64,000 nt of DNA from Pedobacter sp. SL55. Its GTDB lineage: Bacteria > Bacteroidota > Bacteroidia > Sphingobacteriales > Sphingobacteriaceae. Within the stretch, counting starts at the first letter, position 1; each line of letters begins with the position of its first letter. Position numbers and translations under genes: made by a program. The notes beneath the pieces are model-generated. The model ran no database searches. It saw only the letters and a list, made by a program, of their open reading frames with translations, and was not told the origin of the DNA. Of this stretch, positions 1-8,115 are shown piece after piece. Location: contig NZ_CP113059.1 of NCBI RefSeq assembly GCF_026625705.1, positions 3,596,001 through 3,660,000 on the forward strand, read 5' to 3'.

Positions 1-545
1 ATATTGTTGTCTTTCACGTATTGTTTTACATCAGCTAAAGTCCAATCAAAAATTGGGTGGAACTTAAATAGCCCATTTCCTTCATCCCACTCTACATCTT
101 CCATCCCCTCTCTGTTGGCACTCTGATCTGCTCTAATGCCTGTAATCCAGATTTCGTTACCTGCCAAAGCTCTTTTTAAAGGCTCAATTTTTCTAATGTA
201 GCAACACTCTTTTCTATTCTCAACACTTTCATAAAAACTACTTGGACCTTTCACATCAACCATATTTTGCAACAAATCGCTCTGCGGAAAGTAAGCGTGA
301 ATAGGCTGCTGGTAAATCTCTAAAGTTCTATTCCAAACATAATAGGTCTCTGGAAACAATCTTCCCGTCTCTAAAGTAAAAACCTTAATTGGAATGTTGT
401 TAGAAAATATCAGATGCGTTACTACTTGATCTTCCCACCCAAAACTGGTAGAAAAAACAATTTTACCCTCATGTTTTTCGGCTAGATATTTAAGCTTTGC
501 AACCACATCTAACCCATCTAACTCTTGTTTTATAGTTGCAACCAT
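1..545 (-). CDS. cysH: Adenylyl-sulfate (APS/PAPS) reductase, 3' part cut by window edge
   Basis: Reduces activated sulfate (APS or PAPS) to sulfite with a thiol donor, in the cytoplasm, feeding the sulfite reductase of the same operon. About 181 N-terminal codons are visible. Seen: an FSTSFGWEDQ-type adenylyl-binding segment near residue 31, LETGRLFPETY, and a Cys-Cys pair (about residues 114-115, KECCYIRKIEPL). That Cys pair marks the iron-sulfur APS reductase type rather than the E. coli PAPS type, which lacks it; the second Cys pair would lie beyond the edge. The ATG at 545 overlaps the end of the upstream fusion gene by 16 bases, indicating translational coupling. It is the last visible gene of the operon; cysD/cysN may follow outside the window, which is inference. 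Confidence 0.93.
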   Translation of the reverse strand, partial: MVATIKQELDGLDVVAKLKYLAEKHEGKIVFSTSFGWEDQVVTHLIFSNNIPIKVFTLETGRLFPETYYVWNRTLEIYQQPIHAYFPQSDLLQNMVDVKGPSSFYESVENRKECCYIRKIEPLKRALAGNEIWITGIRADQSANREGMEDVEWDEGNGLFKFHPIFDWTLADVKQYVKDNN

Positions 546-2089
546 GATTTACTTAATAAAATGTAAATAGTTCTTAAACTCACAATAATTACAATAATTC
601 CCACCATAATCATTATGGTTTTAGCATTTAGCCTTTTAGTTAATAATGCTCCAAATGGCGCCGCAATACATCCACCCAAAATTAAACCTAAAATAATTTG
701 CCAGTGCGTTAAGCCTATCATCATGATAAAAGTTAATGAGCTAGACAAGGTTACAAAAAACTCAGTTAGGTTTACCGAACCAATGGTATAACGTGGATTT
801 CCGCCTCTTGCAATTAAAGTTGAAGTTACAATTGGCCCCCAACCACCACCGCCTATAGAATCTAAAAAGGCACCAATAAATGCTAATGGACCAATTCTTT
901 TTAAAGGTTTTGTTTTTTTAGGTTTTGAAAGCGCCTTCAATAAAATCTTTACACCTAAAAACAAGGTGTATGCTGAAACTACAGGTTTAATAATATGTCC
1001 GTAGTTTTCTAAGGACGACAAAATGTAAGCACCTGCAATTGCCCCAATAATGCCAGGAAGTAACAATTTTTTAAAAAGCTTGGTACGGACATTACCAAAA
1101 CGCAAGTGCATTAGGCCAGAAACACCACTGGTAAAAATCTCTGAAGCATGCACACTAGCGCTTGCCGCAGCTGGGCTAACACCGAAAGACAACAAGAAGG
1201 TAGTGGCACTTACACCGTAAGCCATTCCCAAAGCGCCATCAACTAACTGTGCCAAAAGCCCGCCTAAAATGAAATAAAGAATAGTGCTATCTACTTCGTT
1301 GGCCAAACCTACTGCAACATCGCCCAGTTGGGCAAATGGAATAAACGACAGAAAGATATGGCCCACCACCATCGTAGCCAATACCGAGAGCACCCAAATT
1401 ACAATTTTCTTGGTATTAACCTTATTCTCTTTTTCAAGAAAAGTTGCTGTAATACCATTCAATACTTTTACTTTATGTTTGATATTGCCATTGAGATTAT
1501 TCCTAATTTGGTTTAACTGGCCAATAGAATGATCTATTTCTTGCGGAATAGCTTGGTCTAGAATTTCTTTTAACCGCTTTGCCATAGTTGGCGATTTGCC
1601 ATTGGTAGAAATCGCAATCTTTAAATCACCTTTTTGAACAATTGAACCTAAGTAAAAATCGCAGAGTTCTGGCTTATCGGCAACATTAATGAGCAAACCT
1701 CTTTGATGAGCCAATGTTCTTAATTCTGTGTTGAAATCATTATCGTTAGTTGCCGCAAAAATAATATCCACATTTTCTAAATCATCCAAAGAAAAAGCCT
1801 TTTGCTTAATAGTTACGTTTGCATTTGATGCTGCAATATCACTAACAGCAGCATCTACTTCTTTCGCAACCACAGTAACTTGTGCCGCGGTGCTATTTTT
1901 AACGATTGCATTCAACTTCTCCAAACCAACCTCGCCTGCACCAATTAACAGGGTACGCAGTTCATTCAACTTAATAAAAGCTGGAAAAAGCTGGTTACCG
2001 CCAACGCTTTCAACGCTCTCAACGCTCTTATTAGCTTTTGGCGAAACTGCTACTGTATTTGAATTAGGCGATGGCTGCATACTGTGCAA
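530..2089 (-). CDS. Siroheme synthase (CysG-N/SirC-like) fused to TauE/SafE-family permease
   Basis: A 519-residue two-part protein. Residues about 30-215 resemble precorrin-2 dehydrogenase/ferrochelatase (the N-terminal part of CysG, or Met8/SirC), with a Rossmann start LLIGAGEVGLEKL, AATNDNDFN and ISTNGKSPTMAKRLKE. This module would complete siroheme for the sulfite reductase encoded upstream. Residues about 225-519 are a hydrophobic TSUP (TauE/SafE) permease with repeated segments such as LVDGALGMAYGVSATTFLL and FLDSIGGGGWGPIVTSTL; family members move sulfite, sulfonates or sulfate. The start overlaps cobA by 26 bases; Met4 is an alternative start. One polypeptide therefore joins cofactor synthesis and a likely sulfur-anion transporter. 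The transported substrate is inferred only from the operon. Confidence 0.88.
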   Translation of the reverse strand: MHSMQPSPNSNTVAVSPKANKSVESVESVGGNQLFPAFIKLNELRTLLIGAGEVGLEKLNAIVKNSTAAQVTVVAKEVDAAVSDIAASNANVTIKQKAFSLDDLENVDIIFAATNDNDFNTELRTLAHQRGLLINVADKPELCDFYLGSIVQKGDLKIAISTNGKSPTMAKRLKEILDQAIPQEIDHSIGQLNQIRNNLNGNIKHKVKVLNGITATFLEKENKVNTKKIVIWVLSVLATMVVGHIFLSFIPFAQLGDVAVGLANEVDSTILYFILGGLLAQLVDGALGMAYGVSATTFLLSFGVSPAAASASVHASEIFTSGVSGLMHLRFGNVRTKLFKKLLLPGIIGAIAGAYILSSLENYGHIIKPVVSAYTLFLGVKILLKALSKPKKTKPLKRIGPLAFIGAFLDSIGGGGWGPIVTSTLIARGGNPRYTIGSVNLTEFFVTLSSSLTFIMMIGLTHWQIILGLILGGCIAAPFGALLTKRLNAKTIMIMVGIIVIIVSLRTIYILLSKSWLQL

Positions 2090-2831
2090 TTACATTTTTA
2101 AATGATGGATGCAAAGACACCACTTCTCCAAAAATCAATAAGGCCGGAGCTTTAATTTGCTCTTCTTCAACTTTCGATACAATATTTTCCACGGTTGAAA
2201 TTACTAATTTTTCGGTTGCTGTAGATCCATTTTGTACTACCGCTGCCGGCAATTGTTGTTTTCCAGCAGTTTTAAACACTTCTACAATTTTAGAAAGCTG
2301 CTTTAGTCCCATTAAAATTACTACAGTAGCCTTAGAATTTGCGGCTTGGTAGATATCTTCAGAAATTTCGCCGTTGGTGGTGGTACCAGTAATTACCCAA
2401 AAACTTTCGCTTAAGCCACGGTGCGTTACCGGAATTTGCTGTAAGCCTGGCACGCCTATAGAACTAGAAATACCTGGAATAACTGCTACCGGAACATTGT
2501 AGGAAGCGGCGCAATATAATTCTTCATAGCCGCGACCAAACACAAAGGGATCGCCACCTTTTAACCTTACCACGTGACCGTAGTTTAATGCGTAATCAAT
2601 CATCAATTGGTTAATGGCATCTTGCGAATGTGAATGTTCTCCCGAACGTTTACCTACATAAACTTTGATGGCTTGTGCAGGTGCGTGGTCAAGCAAAGCT
2701 TCGTTGGTTAAAGCATCATACAATACCACATCGGCAGTTTGTAAAGCTTTTACCCCTTTTAAGGTTAATAACTCAGGATCGCCAGGGCCAGCGCCTAATA
2801 AAGTTATTTTGGGTTCTATATGTTTGTTCAT
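2064..2831 (-). CDS. cobA: Uroporphyrinogen-III C-methyltransferase (SUMT)
   Basis: Transfers two methyl groups from S-adenosylmethionine to uroporphyrinogen III, making precorrin-2, the precursor of siroheme. At 255 residues it has the usual length of a stand-alone SUMT. Seen: the N-terminal signature LLGAGPGDPELLTLKG, VVLYDALTN, the KGGDPFVFGRGYEE motif, and PGISSSIGVPGLQQIPVTHRG. It lies between sulfite reductase (94 bases upstream) and the SirC-TauE fusion (26-base overlap). Together the two genes convert uroporphyrinogen III to siroheme for the sulfite reductase, so the role in assimilation is well supported. Confidence 0.95.
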   Translation of the reverse strand: MNKHIEPKITLLGAGPGDPELLTLKGVKALQTADVVLYDALTNEALLDHAPAQAIKVYVGKRSGEHSHSQDAINQLMIDYALNYGHVVRLKGGDPFVFGRGYEELYCAASYNVPVAVIPGISSSIGVPGLQQIPVTHRGLSESFWVITGTTTNGEISEDIYQAANSKATVVILMGLKQLSKIVEVFKTAGKQQLPAAVVQNGSTATEKLVISTVENIVSKVEEEQIKAPALLIFGEVVSLHPSFKNVIAQYAAIA

Positions 2832-2925
2832 GTTTTTACAATTTTGAATGATTGAATGACTAAATGATTAAATCTCGGTGCTCAGAACTATTTACTCATC
2901 TACTCATTTTATCATTTATTCATTA

Positions 2926-5016
2926 CTAGTTCGCTAATACAGTTCGCTTTGCTTTAATGCTATTTAAAAATCCCTCAGCCTCTGCGTAATAAGCTTTTGC
3001 AAACTCTGCCGATGGTTCGTTTTTATTAATCTGCAATACTAAATCGGCGAAGCTTTGGTTTAAATTAAATTCTCCAGTTGCCACATAGTGATTATCAAAC
3101 TCTTTAATTACGCCAGCTTGTGTACTTGCGTTTACACCTTTGTCTAATAAAAGAGATTTCGCTGCATTTACCATCGATGCGTAAGTATGGTAGATGGCAT
3201 CTGCATAAGCTCCGTTATTCAAGGATGCCGTCGCCCAAGCAAATTTCTCATCAGATTCTAACAACAGGGTAGCTACCAAATCAATTACAACACCAGCACA
3301 TTCTCCCACACCAATAGCGGTTACGAAAGTTTCTTCGTGTCCCCAGTCAACAAATTCTTCGGCTTTTAAATTGGTTAAATCGGCTAATGGTTTTAATAAT
3401 TGATAGAAGTGATCTTTGCCTTTTCTATCGTAATATTGATGGAAAGTTTCTTTCGCTAGATTATTTTCTTTGAAATCGTTTAGCAAATAATGTAAAACAC
3501 CTGTAGCACGTTTTGAAGGCACTTTAATTACACGTTCTGCCACCCTACCTTCTCCGTTACCTACCGTTCCGCCACCCAACATTACTTGTACAGCTGGTAC
3601 TACTTTTCCATCAGCTTTTACCGAACTTCCGTGAAAACCAATTTCGGCCAAACCATGCTGACCGCAAGAGTTCATACAGCCGCTAATTTTGATATTTAGG
3701 TTTTTCTCGTAGATAAATTCCGGAAAATCATGATAAACTACATCTTCCAAAACTTCGGCTAAAGTCATGCTGTTAGAAATACCCAAATTACAAGTATCTG
3801 TACCTGGGCAAGTGGTAATATCTGCCAAACTATCGAAGCCCAAAGCCGTAAAACCCAACTTGTTTAAAGCTACATACAGTGATGGAAGTGCTTCTTTTCT
3901 AACGAATTTCAACAACAAACCTTGGTTCTGTGTAATTCTAATTTCATCAGCAATGTAAGGTCTAACCGCCTCCACAAACGCTCTAGCTAAATCAGTTTTG
4001 ATATCGCCAACGGTCACTTTTACGTAAATGCCAAAAAAACCTTCTTGTTTTTGTGCTACAACATTAGTGGCTAACCAATGCTGATAATGCGTTTCATTCG
4101 CAATCTCAATCGCTGGATATTCTTTTATGGGTTGCGGTTCTGGCTGAGGAACTGTATTTAAATCGATTTTAAAAGTTTTCACTTTAATTGCAGTACGTTC
4201 TTCCTGTACCAAACGTAACACCTCTTCTAAGCCCAGTTTTTGCACCAAGTACTTTAGCCTAGCTTTGTTTCTATTGTTACGTTCGCCATATCTATCAAAA
4301 ACCCTTAAGACGGCTTCTGTAAAAGGAATGAGTTGATCTTCTGGTAAAAATTCTTGAACCGCATTGGCTAAAAAAGGTTGTGCACCCAATCCGCCTGCAA
4401 ACATTACTTTAAATCCACGCTCTCCTTTTTCATTAATTTTAGGGATAAAACCCAAATCATGAATATAACTGTAGGCTGTATCTTTATCACTCGATGAGAA
4501 AGAAATTTTGATTTTTCTTCCCATTTCCTGACAGATTGGATTACGCAGAAAATAAGCAAAAACCGCCTGTGCGTAAGGAGAAACGTCAAATGGTTCGTTT
4601 GGATCTATCCCCGAATTTGGCGAAGCAGTTACGTTACGCACCGTATTACCGCAAGCCTCACGCAAAGTAATGTCGTCTCTTTCTAACTCGGCCCAAAGTT
4701 GCGGCGTTCTATCTAAACTCACATAGTGGATTTGGATATCTTGCCGAGTAGTTAAGTGCAGATTCCCACTGCCGTATTCATCTGCCACATCGGCAATGCG
4801 TAACAATTGCTTAAAAGTTACTTTACCAAAAGGTAACTTAATGCGTACCATTTGCACGCCAGGTTGGCGCTGCCCGTAAACGCCACGAGCTAAACGCAGG
4901 CTTCTAAATTTTTCTTCGTGTATGGTGCCATCACGAAAAGCCTTTATCTTACGCTCTAAGTCGATGATATCTTGCTCTACAATTGGGTTTTCAAGTTCTG
5001 TTCTAAAACTTTGCAT
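2926..5016 (-). CDS. Assimilatory sulfite reductase (siroheme, 4Fe-4S) with extra C-terminal domain
   Basis: Reduces sulfite to sulfide with six electrons, supplying cysteine synthesis. The two nitrite/sulfite reductase half-domains cover about residues 1-520. Siroheme and cluster ligands are visible as C403-x5-C409 (TCPGTDTCN) and C447-x3-C451 (SGCMNSCGQ). At 696 residues it is longer than the usual 550-600. The extra part, about residues 530-690, is alpha-helical, has no metal motif and resembles the HEPN-like tail I recall in Bacteroidota homologues (family assignment from memory). A nitrite reductase role is possible from sequence alone, but the cysH, cobA and siroheme neighbours favour sulfite. 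Transcription appears controlled by a leader-peptide attenuator at 5041-5191. Confidence 0.9.
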   Translation of the reverse strand: MQSFRTELENPIVEQDIIDLERKIKAFRDGTIHEEKFRSLRLARGVYGQRQPGVQMVRIKLPFGKVTFKQLLRIADVADEYGSGNLHLTTRQDIQIHYVSLDRTPQLWAELERDDITLREACGNTVRNVTASPNSGIDPNEPFDVSPYAQAVFAYFLRNPICQEMGRKIKISFSSSDKDTAYSYIHDLGFIPKINEKGERGFKVMFAGGLGAQPFLANAVQEFLPEDQLIPFTEAVLRVFDRYGERNNRNKARLKYLVQKLGLEEVLRLVQEERTAIKVKTFKIDLNTVPQPEPQPIKEYPAIEIANETHYQHWLATNVVAQKQEGFFGIYVKVTVGDIKTDLARAFVEAVRPYIADEIRITQNQGLLLKFVRKEALPSLYVALNKLGFTALGFDSLADITTCPGTDTCNLGISNSMTLAEVLEDVVYHDFPEFIYEKNLNIKISGCMNSCGQHGLAEIGFHGSSVKADGKVVPAVQVMLGGGTVGNGEGRVAERVIKVPSKRATGVLHYLLNDFKENNLAKETFHQYYDRKGKDHFYQLLKPLADLTNLKAEEFVDWGHEETFVTAIGVGECAGVVIDLVATLLLESDEKFAWATASLNNGAYADAIYHTYASMVNAAKSLLLDKGVNASTQAGVIKEFDNHYVATGEFNLNQSFADLVLQINKNEPSAEFAKAYYAEAEGFLNSIKAKRTVLAN

Positions 5017-5040
5017 TGGTTGTTTGTTGTGCTTTTATTC

Positions 5041-5070
5041 AAAAAATGCCTCTCTTGTTGGAGAAGCATT
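5041..5070 (-). terminator. Intrinsic terminator in the sulfite reductase leader
   Basis: On the minus strand, AATGCTTCTC (5070-5061) pairs over its full ten bases with GAGAGGCATT (5054-5045), with one G-U pair and a six-base loop CAACAA. Six T follow (5046-5041, the last stem bases included). It lies between the leader ORF and the sulfite reductase start at 5016, so it would stop transcription before the gene unless disrupted. This is the terminator half of the proposed cysteine attenuator. Confidence 0.8.
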
Positions 5071-5110
5071 CTTATTCAATTTCTTTTAAAAAATGATATA
5101 TGTACTTCTT

Positions 5111-5179
5111 CTACCTTGTTTTACAACAGTGGTTCATGGTTGATTGTGGCATCAGAAAATAAATAATTATCGATTTCAT
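5111..5179 (-). CDS. Putative cysteine leader peptide (22 aa)
   Basis: A 22-codon ORF begins with ATG four bases after a TATATTTG -7 element. It ends in ...MNHCCKTR-stop, with tandem TGT TGT at 5128-5123 and TAG at 5113-5111. Just after the stop, AGAAGTA (5109-5103) can pair with TGCTTCT, the 5' arm of the downstream terminator (seven pairs, one G-U). Inference: with low charged tRNA-Cys the ribosome stalls at Cys-Cys and this antiterminator forms; with ample cysteine the ribosome reaches the stop, covers AGAAGTA and the terminator forms. The peptide itself probably has no function. Two Cys codons in 22 could occur by chance; position and terminator give the case its weight. Confidence 0.6.
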   Translation of the reverse strand: MKSIIIYFLMPQSTMNHCCKTR

Positions 5180-5183
5180 CTGC

Positions 5184-5191
5184 CAAATATA
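5184..5191 (-). promoter_or_regulatory. -7 promoter element of the sulfur operon
   Basis: TATATTTG on the minus strand matches the Bacteroidota -7 consensus TAnnTTTG. The leader ORF starts four bases downstream, so its mRNA may be leaderless. I see no clear -33 TTG at the usual 19-21 base spacing, which may mean the promoter needs an activator. Confidence 0.5.
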
Positions 5192-5348
5192 TAAAGTATA
5201 TAGGAATAGTAGTAATTAATTTTAAAAAAAGTGAAATAAAACAGACATAACAAAGCCTAACCACTAAAGATTAACAAACCTTAAACTCAACTAACTTACT
5301 GAAAAAGAGCAAACGACAACCAGCAGAAACTAATCGTTTAGAATGGAT

Positions 5349-5786
5349 TTAAATTTCGATTTTCAGGTTATCTTCCCTAGCAATCACATCGGCAATGCTG
5401 GTTTCTCCCAAAATTTTAAGGGTGGCATCACGCACATCAATAAATGCACTTCTTATACCGCAGGTTACCTCATCTTTACATTCATCACACTTGTGGTAAA
5501 AGTTTAAACTAGCACACGGAAGCATAGCCACTGGACCATCCGTTAACCGTAAAATTTGTACTAGGTAAATATCTTCTGGCTTTTTGTTAAGGCTGTAGCC
5601 GCCTCCTGCACCTTTTTTACTGTAAAGAAACCCGGCATTTCTTAGATCTAAAAGAATTTGCTCTAAAAATTTTTTCGGAATACGCTCTTCCTCTGCAATT
5701 TTTGAAATTTGCATAGGTGGCATATCTAGGTTTTTACCCAGCGCAACTAGCGCTTTAATGGCGTATTTGGTCTTTTTAGAAAGCAT
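5349..5786 (-). CDS. Rrf2-family transcriptional regulator
   Basis: A 145-residue winged-helix DNA-binding protein of the Rrf2 family (relatives: IscR, CymR, NsrR). Seen: the N-terminal KTKYAIKALVALG and the wing segment KKGAGGGYSL (about residues 57-66). Four cysteines follow (C91, C100, C103, C109) in a spacing that could bind a cluster or zinc. It lies upstream of, and on the same strand as, the sulfite reductase operon, with the attenuator leader between. Regulation of that operon in response to sulfur status (CymR-like) is inferred from position. The mRNA may be nearly leaderless: a TACCTTTG element ends seven bases before the ATG. Confidence 0.88.
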   Translation of the reverse strand: MLSKKTKYAIKALVALGKNLDMPPMQISKIAEEERIPKKFLEQILLDLRNAGFLYSKKGAGGGYSLNKKPEDIYLVQILRLTDGPVAMLPCASLNFYHKCDECKDEVTCGIRSAFIDVRDATLKILGETSIADVIAREDNLKIEI

Positions 5787-5793
5787 ACTTTTA

Positions 5794-5801
5794 CAAAGGT
5801 A
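5794..5801 (-). promoter_or_regulatory. -7 promoter element of the Rrf2 gene
   Basis: TACCTTTG on the minus strand is a full match to TAnnTTTG, seven bases before the Rrf2 start codon. No convincing -33 TTG is seen. The spacing implies a very short or absent 5' UTR. Confidence 0.5.
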
Positions 5802-5900
5802 TAAAATATTGTTGGATTGTTAGATTAGTGGTTAATTGTTGAAATCGGTTAATTGGTTAACTGAAGGATTGAAGCGTAGATGCAAGTTATTGATTGCTTT

Positions 5901-6355
5901 GGTTATTGGTGCTTGGATATTGATTATTTATTTCCCCCCGCAGATATCGCAGATTTAAAACGCAGATTTTTGAAGATTGATTTTTATTAATTGATAATTG
6001 GTTATTCCCTTAACTGGCACCTGACCACTAATCCCTATTGATGATTGGTTATTGGTTATTGGTGCTTGGATATTGATTATTTATTTACCCCGCAGATATC
6101 GCGGATTTAAAACGCAGATTTTTGAAGATTGATTTTTATTAATTGATAATTGGTTATTCCCTTAACTGGCACCTGACCACTAATCCCTATTGATGATTGG
6201 TTATTGGTTATTGGTGCTTGGATATTGATTATTTATTTACCCCGCAGATATCGCAGATTTAAACCGCAGATTTTTGAAGATTGATTTTTATTATTTGATG
6301 ATTGGGTATTGATAATTGGTTATTCCCCTAACTGATACCTGACCACTATCCCCTG
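5901..6355. repeat. Tandem repeat, period about 152 bp, three copies
   Basis: Three head-to-tail copies (about 5901-6053, 6054-6205 and 6206-6355) fill the gap between the Rrf2 gene and vsr. Marker words CGCAGATATCGC(A/G)GATTT start at 5939, 6091 and 6243. Copies 1 and 2 are nearly identical; copy 3 has diverged at its end. Each unit contains CGCAGAT words and short TTGGTTATTGG repeats. No ORF or CRISPR-like spacer structure is present. Confidence 0.9.
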
Positions 6356-6362
6356 ATCACTA

Positions 6363-6872
6363 TCAATAATATCTCTCCGGTATTCTTCCCTGCTTTGCTG
6401 TTTCAATGTACAGCTTAATCTGGTTTACACAAGATACAAGACTTTTCTTCACTTCGTGCTCCCAAAAACGCATAACCACATAACCCATGGCTTGTAGGCT
6501 ATGATTTACAAATTGGTCACGCTGCATGTTTCGCTCTATTTTGGGTATCCAAAAAGCTTGATTAGTTTTTGGCTTACGCTTTTTCCACTCGTAGCCATGC
6601 CAAAAATCGCCATCCACAAAAATTACTAAACGATATTTTGCTATCACTAAATCTGGTCTGCCAGGCAAACGTTTATGATGAATTCTAAATCTGATGTTCT
6701 CTTTCCACAGCGCTTTACGAAGCAATATCTCGGGTTTGCTATTGCTACCTTTAATTTTAGCCATAGTTTTGCTTCGTTCTTTGGTGGTATAAAAACCTGC
6801 ACTTTCTTCAAAGCGGGGTACTTTAATGGCATTTTGTTCCAAAGGCAAATAATACTTGGGCTGTTTTTTCAT
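6363..6872 (-). CDS. vsr: Vsr-like very-short-patch mismatch endonuclease
   Basis: 169 residues matching the Vsr family, which nicks next to T:G mismatches formed by deamination of 5-methylcytosine. Seen in order: RSKTMAKIKGSNSKPEILLRKAL (the family's N-terminal block, in part), FRIHHKRLPGRPDLV, and RLVIFVDGDFWHGYEW, which carries the catalytic acidic residues and the metal-binding His, then FWIPKIERNMQRD. Vsr genes normally sit beside a cytosine methyltransferase; none is present within the window on either side. It may be an orphan defence remnant or act with a distant methyltransferase. The start at 6872 follows a weak promoter-like TAATTTAG. Confidence 0.88.
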   Translation of the reverse strand: MKKQPKYYLPLEQNAIKVPRFEESAGFYTTKERSKTMAKIKGSNSKPEILLRKALWKENIRFRIHHKRLPGRPDLVIAKYRLVIFVDGDFWHGYEWKKRKPKTNQAFWIPKIERNMQRDQFVNHSLQAMGYVVMRFWEHEVKKSLVSCVNQIKLYIETAKQGRIPERYY

Positions 6873-7047
6873 TGTTACGCTAAATTACCTGTAAATCCCA
6901 CGCCGCTCGTCGCTTTAAAACTACAGTTAAATTCTTGGATGATGCCTTTCGTCTGTTAATTGAAGAAAAACGTAATTCCAATTCACATCTTTACAACAAA
7001 CCTACTAGCAGTTATTGTTTTGATATTGTATTTTTACTTGCATTGAA

Positions 7048-8115
7048 ATGGCACTTACCTTAAAGAAAATTATACAACACCGAATTGTTAAACATAATAT
7101 CAAATACATTGGTATTGGAATTTTAGTGGGAATAAGTATAAGTCTTTTGATTGCTGGCCTAAACAGTAAAGGTATATCGGCACGACAGACTTTTTTTAAC
7201 ATTCTATTCAGCGTATTCATTAGCCTCGGTATATCAAACACTTTTTCGCTTTTACAAAGATACAGCGGCAAATTTACTCGCCACTTTTGGCAGTTTATAC
7301 TGCTTTACTATGTTTGTAATATCCTCGGAATGATTATTGGCATAGAAATTTGCTATTTGATTATCTCATTTTTTTACGATGTTAGCTACCAACCCTTTAA
7401 CCACGCACAAGACTATCGTTCAATTTCGGTGATTGTGCTTATTGTGGGCACCATAATGCTGCTGTATCATTTGCAGAAACGCAATGCAGAAAATGTACTA
7501 AAAGCTAAAGAAGCCGACCTAATTCGGCTCAATCAACTGAAAACACAGGCTGAACTGCAAGCGCTGCAATCAAAAATCAACCCTCACTTTTTATACAACG
7601 CCCTAAACGCCATTACTAGCCTTATACACGAAGATCCAGATAAGGCCGAAGACATGACCATCAAGCTTTCAAAGCTTTTCCGTTATAGTATCAATTCGCA
7701 ACATGAAAACTTTTGCTCACTACAAGAAGAAATTGAAATTTTAAATACTTATTTGGCTATTGAAAAAGTGCGTTTCGGAGACCGCATTCATTTTAACCTA
7801 CAGATTGACGAAAACTTGGGAAATGTCCAATTTCCTCGTTTTTTGTTACAGCCTTTAGTTGAAAATGCCCTAAAACACGGATTAAAAAATACTTACGAAA
7901 ATGGAATATTAGCCGTAAAAATCTATAAAACCCACAATGAAATTACAGTTTGGGTTGCCGATAATGGCATTCCATTCCCCGAAGAGTTAATTGCCGGATA
8001 TGGCCTGCAGAGCACTTTCGATAAGTTGAAATTGTTGTACCCCGAAAAGCACGAAATAGAGATGATTAACCAACCTGAGAAGCACATTAAAATAACTATT
8101 CCTTTAACTTTATGA
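7048..8115 (+). CDS. LytS/YehU-type sensor histidine kinase
   Basis: 355 residues. About four membrane segments occupy residues 20-150 (GIGILVGISISLLIAGL is the first). A short coiled linker follows, then the His_kinase domain (PF06580 type) with its phospho-acceptor block KINPHFLYNALNAITSLI near residue 177. The C-terminal ATPase has FLLQPLVENALKHG (N box) and VADNGIPFP (G1). The stop overlaps the start of the LytTR regulator by four bases (ATGA), so the two form a two-component pair. No sensory domain beyond the membrane part is visible; the signal is unknown. Confidence 0.93.
   Translation: MALTLKKIIQHRIVKHNIKYIGIGILVGISISLLIAGLNSKGISARQTFFNILFSVFISLGISNTFSLLQRYSGKFTRHFWQFILLYYVCNILGMIIGIEICYLIISFFYDVSYQPFNHAQDYRSISVIVLIVGTIMLLYHLQKRNAENVLKAKEADLIRLNQLKTQAELQALQSKINPHFLYNALNAITSLIHEDPDKAEDMTIKLSKLFRYSINSQHENFCSLQEEIEILNTYLAIEKVRFGDRIHFNLQIDENLGNVQFPRFLLQPLVENALKHGLKNTYENGILAVKIYKTHNEITVWVADNGIPFPEELIAGYGLQSTFDKLKLLYPEKHEIEMINQPEKHIKITIPLTL

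Noticed and set aside
1284..2352. ORFs on the opposite strand of the sulfur operon
   Set aside because: They are shadows of conserved minus-strand genes; their products have low complexity and no recognisable domains.
5017..5180. SAM or cobalamin riboswitch before the sulfur operon
   Set aside because: No conserved riboswitch core could be recognised; the short ORF with Cys codons and the simple terminator explain the leader better.
5901..6355. CRISPR array
   Set aside because: The repeats are long (152 bp), head to tail and without unique spacers; no cas genes are near.
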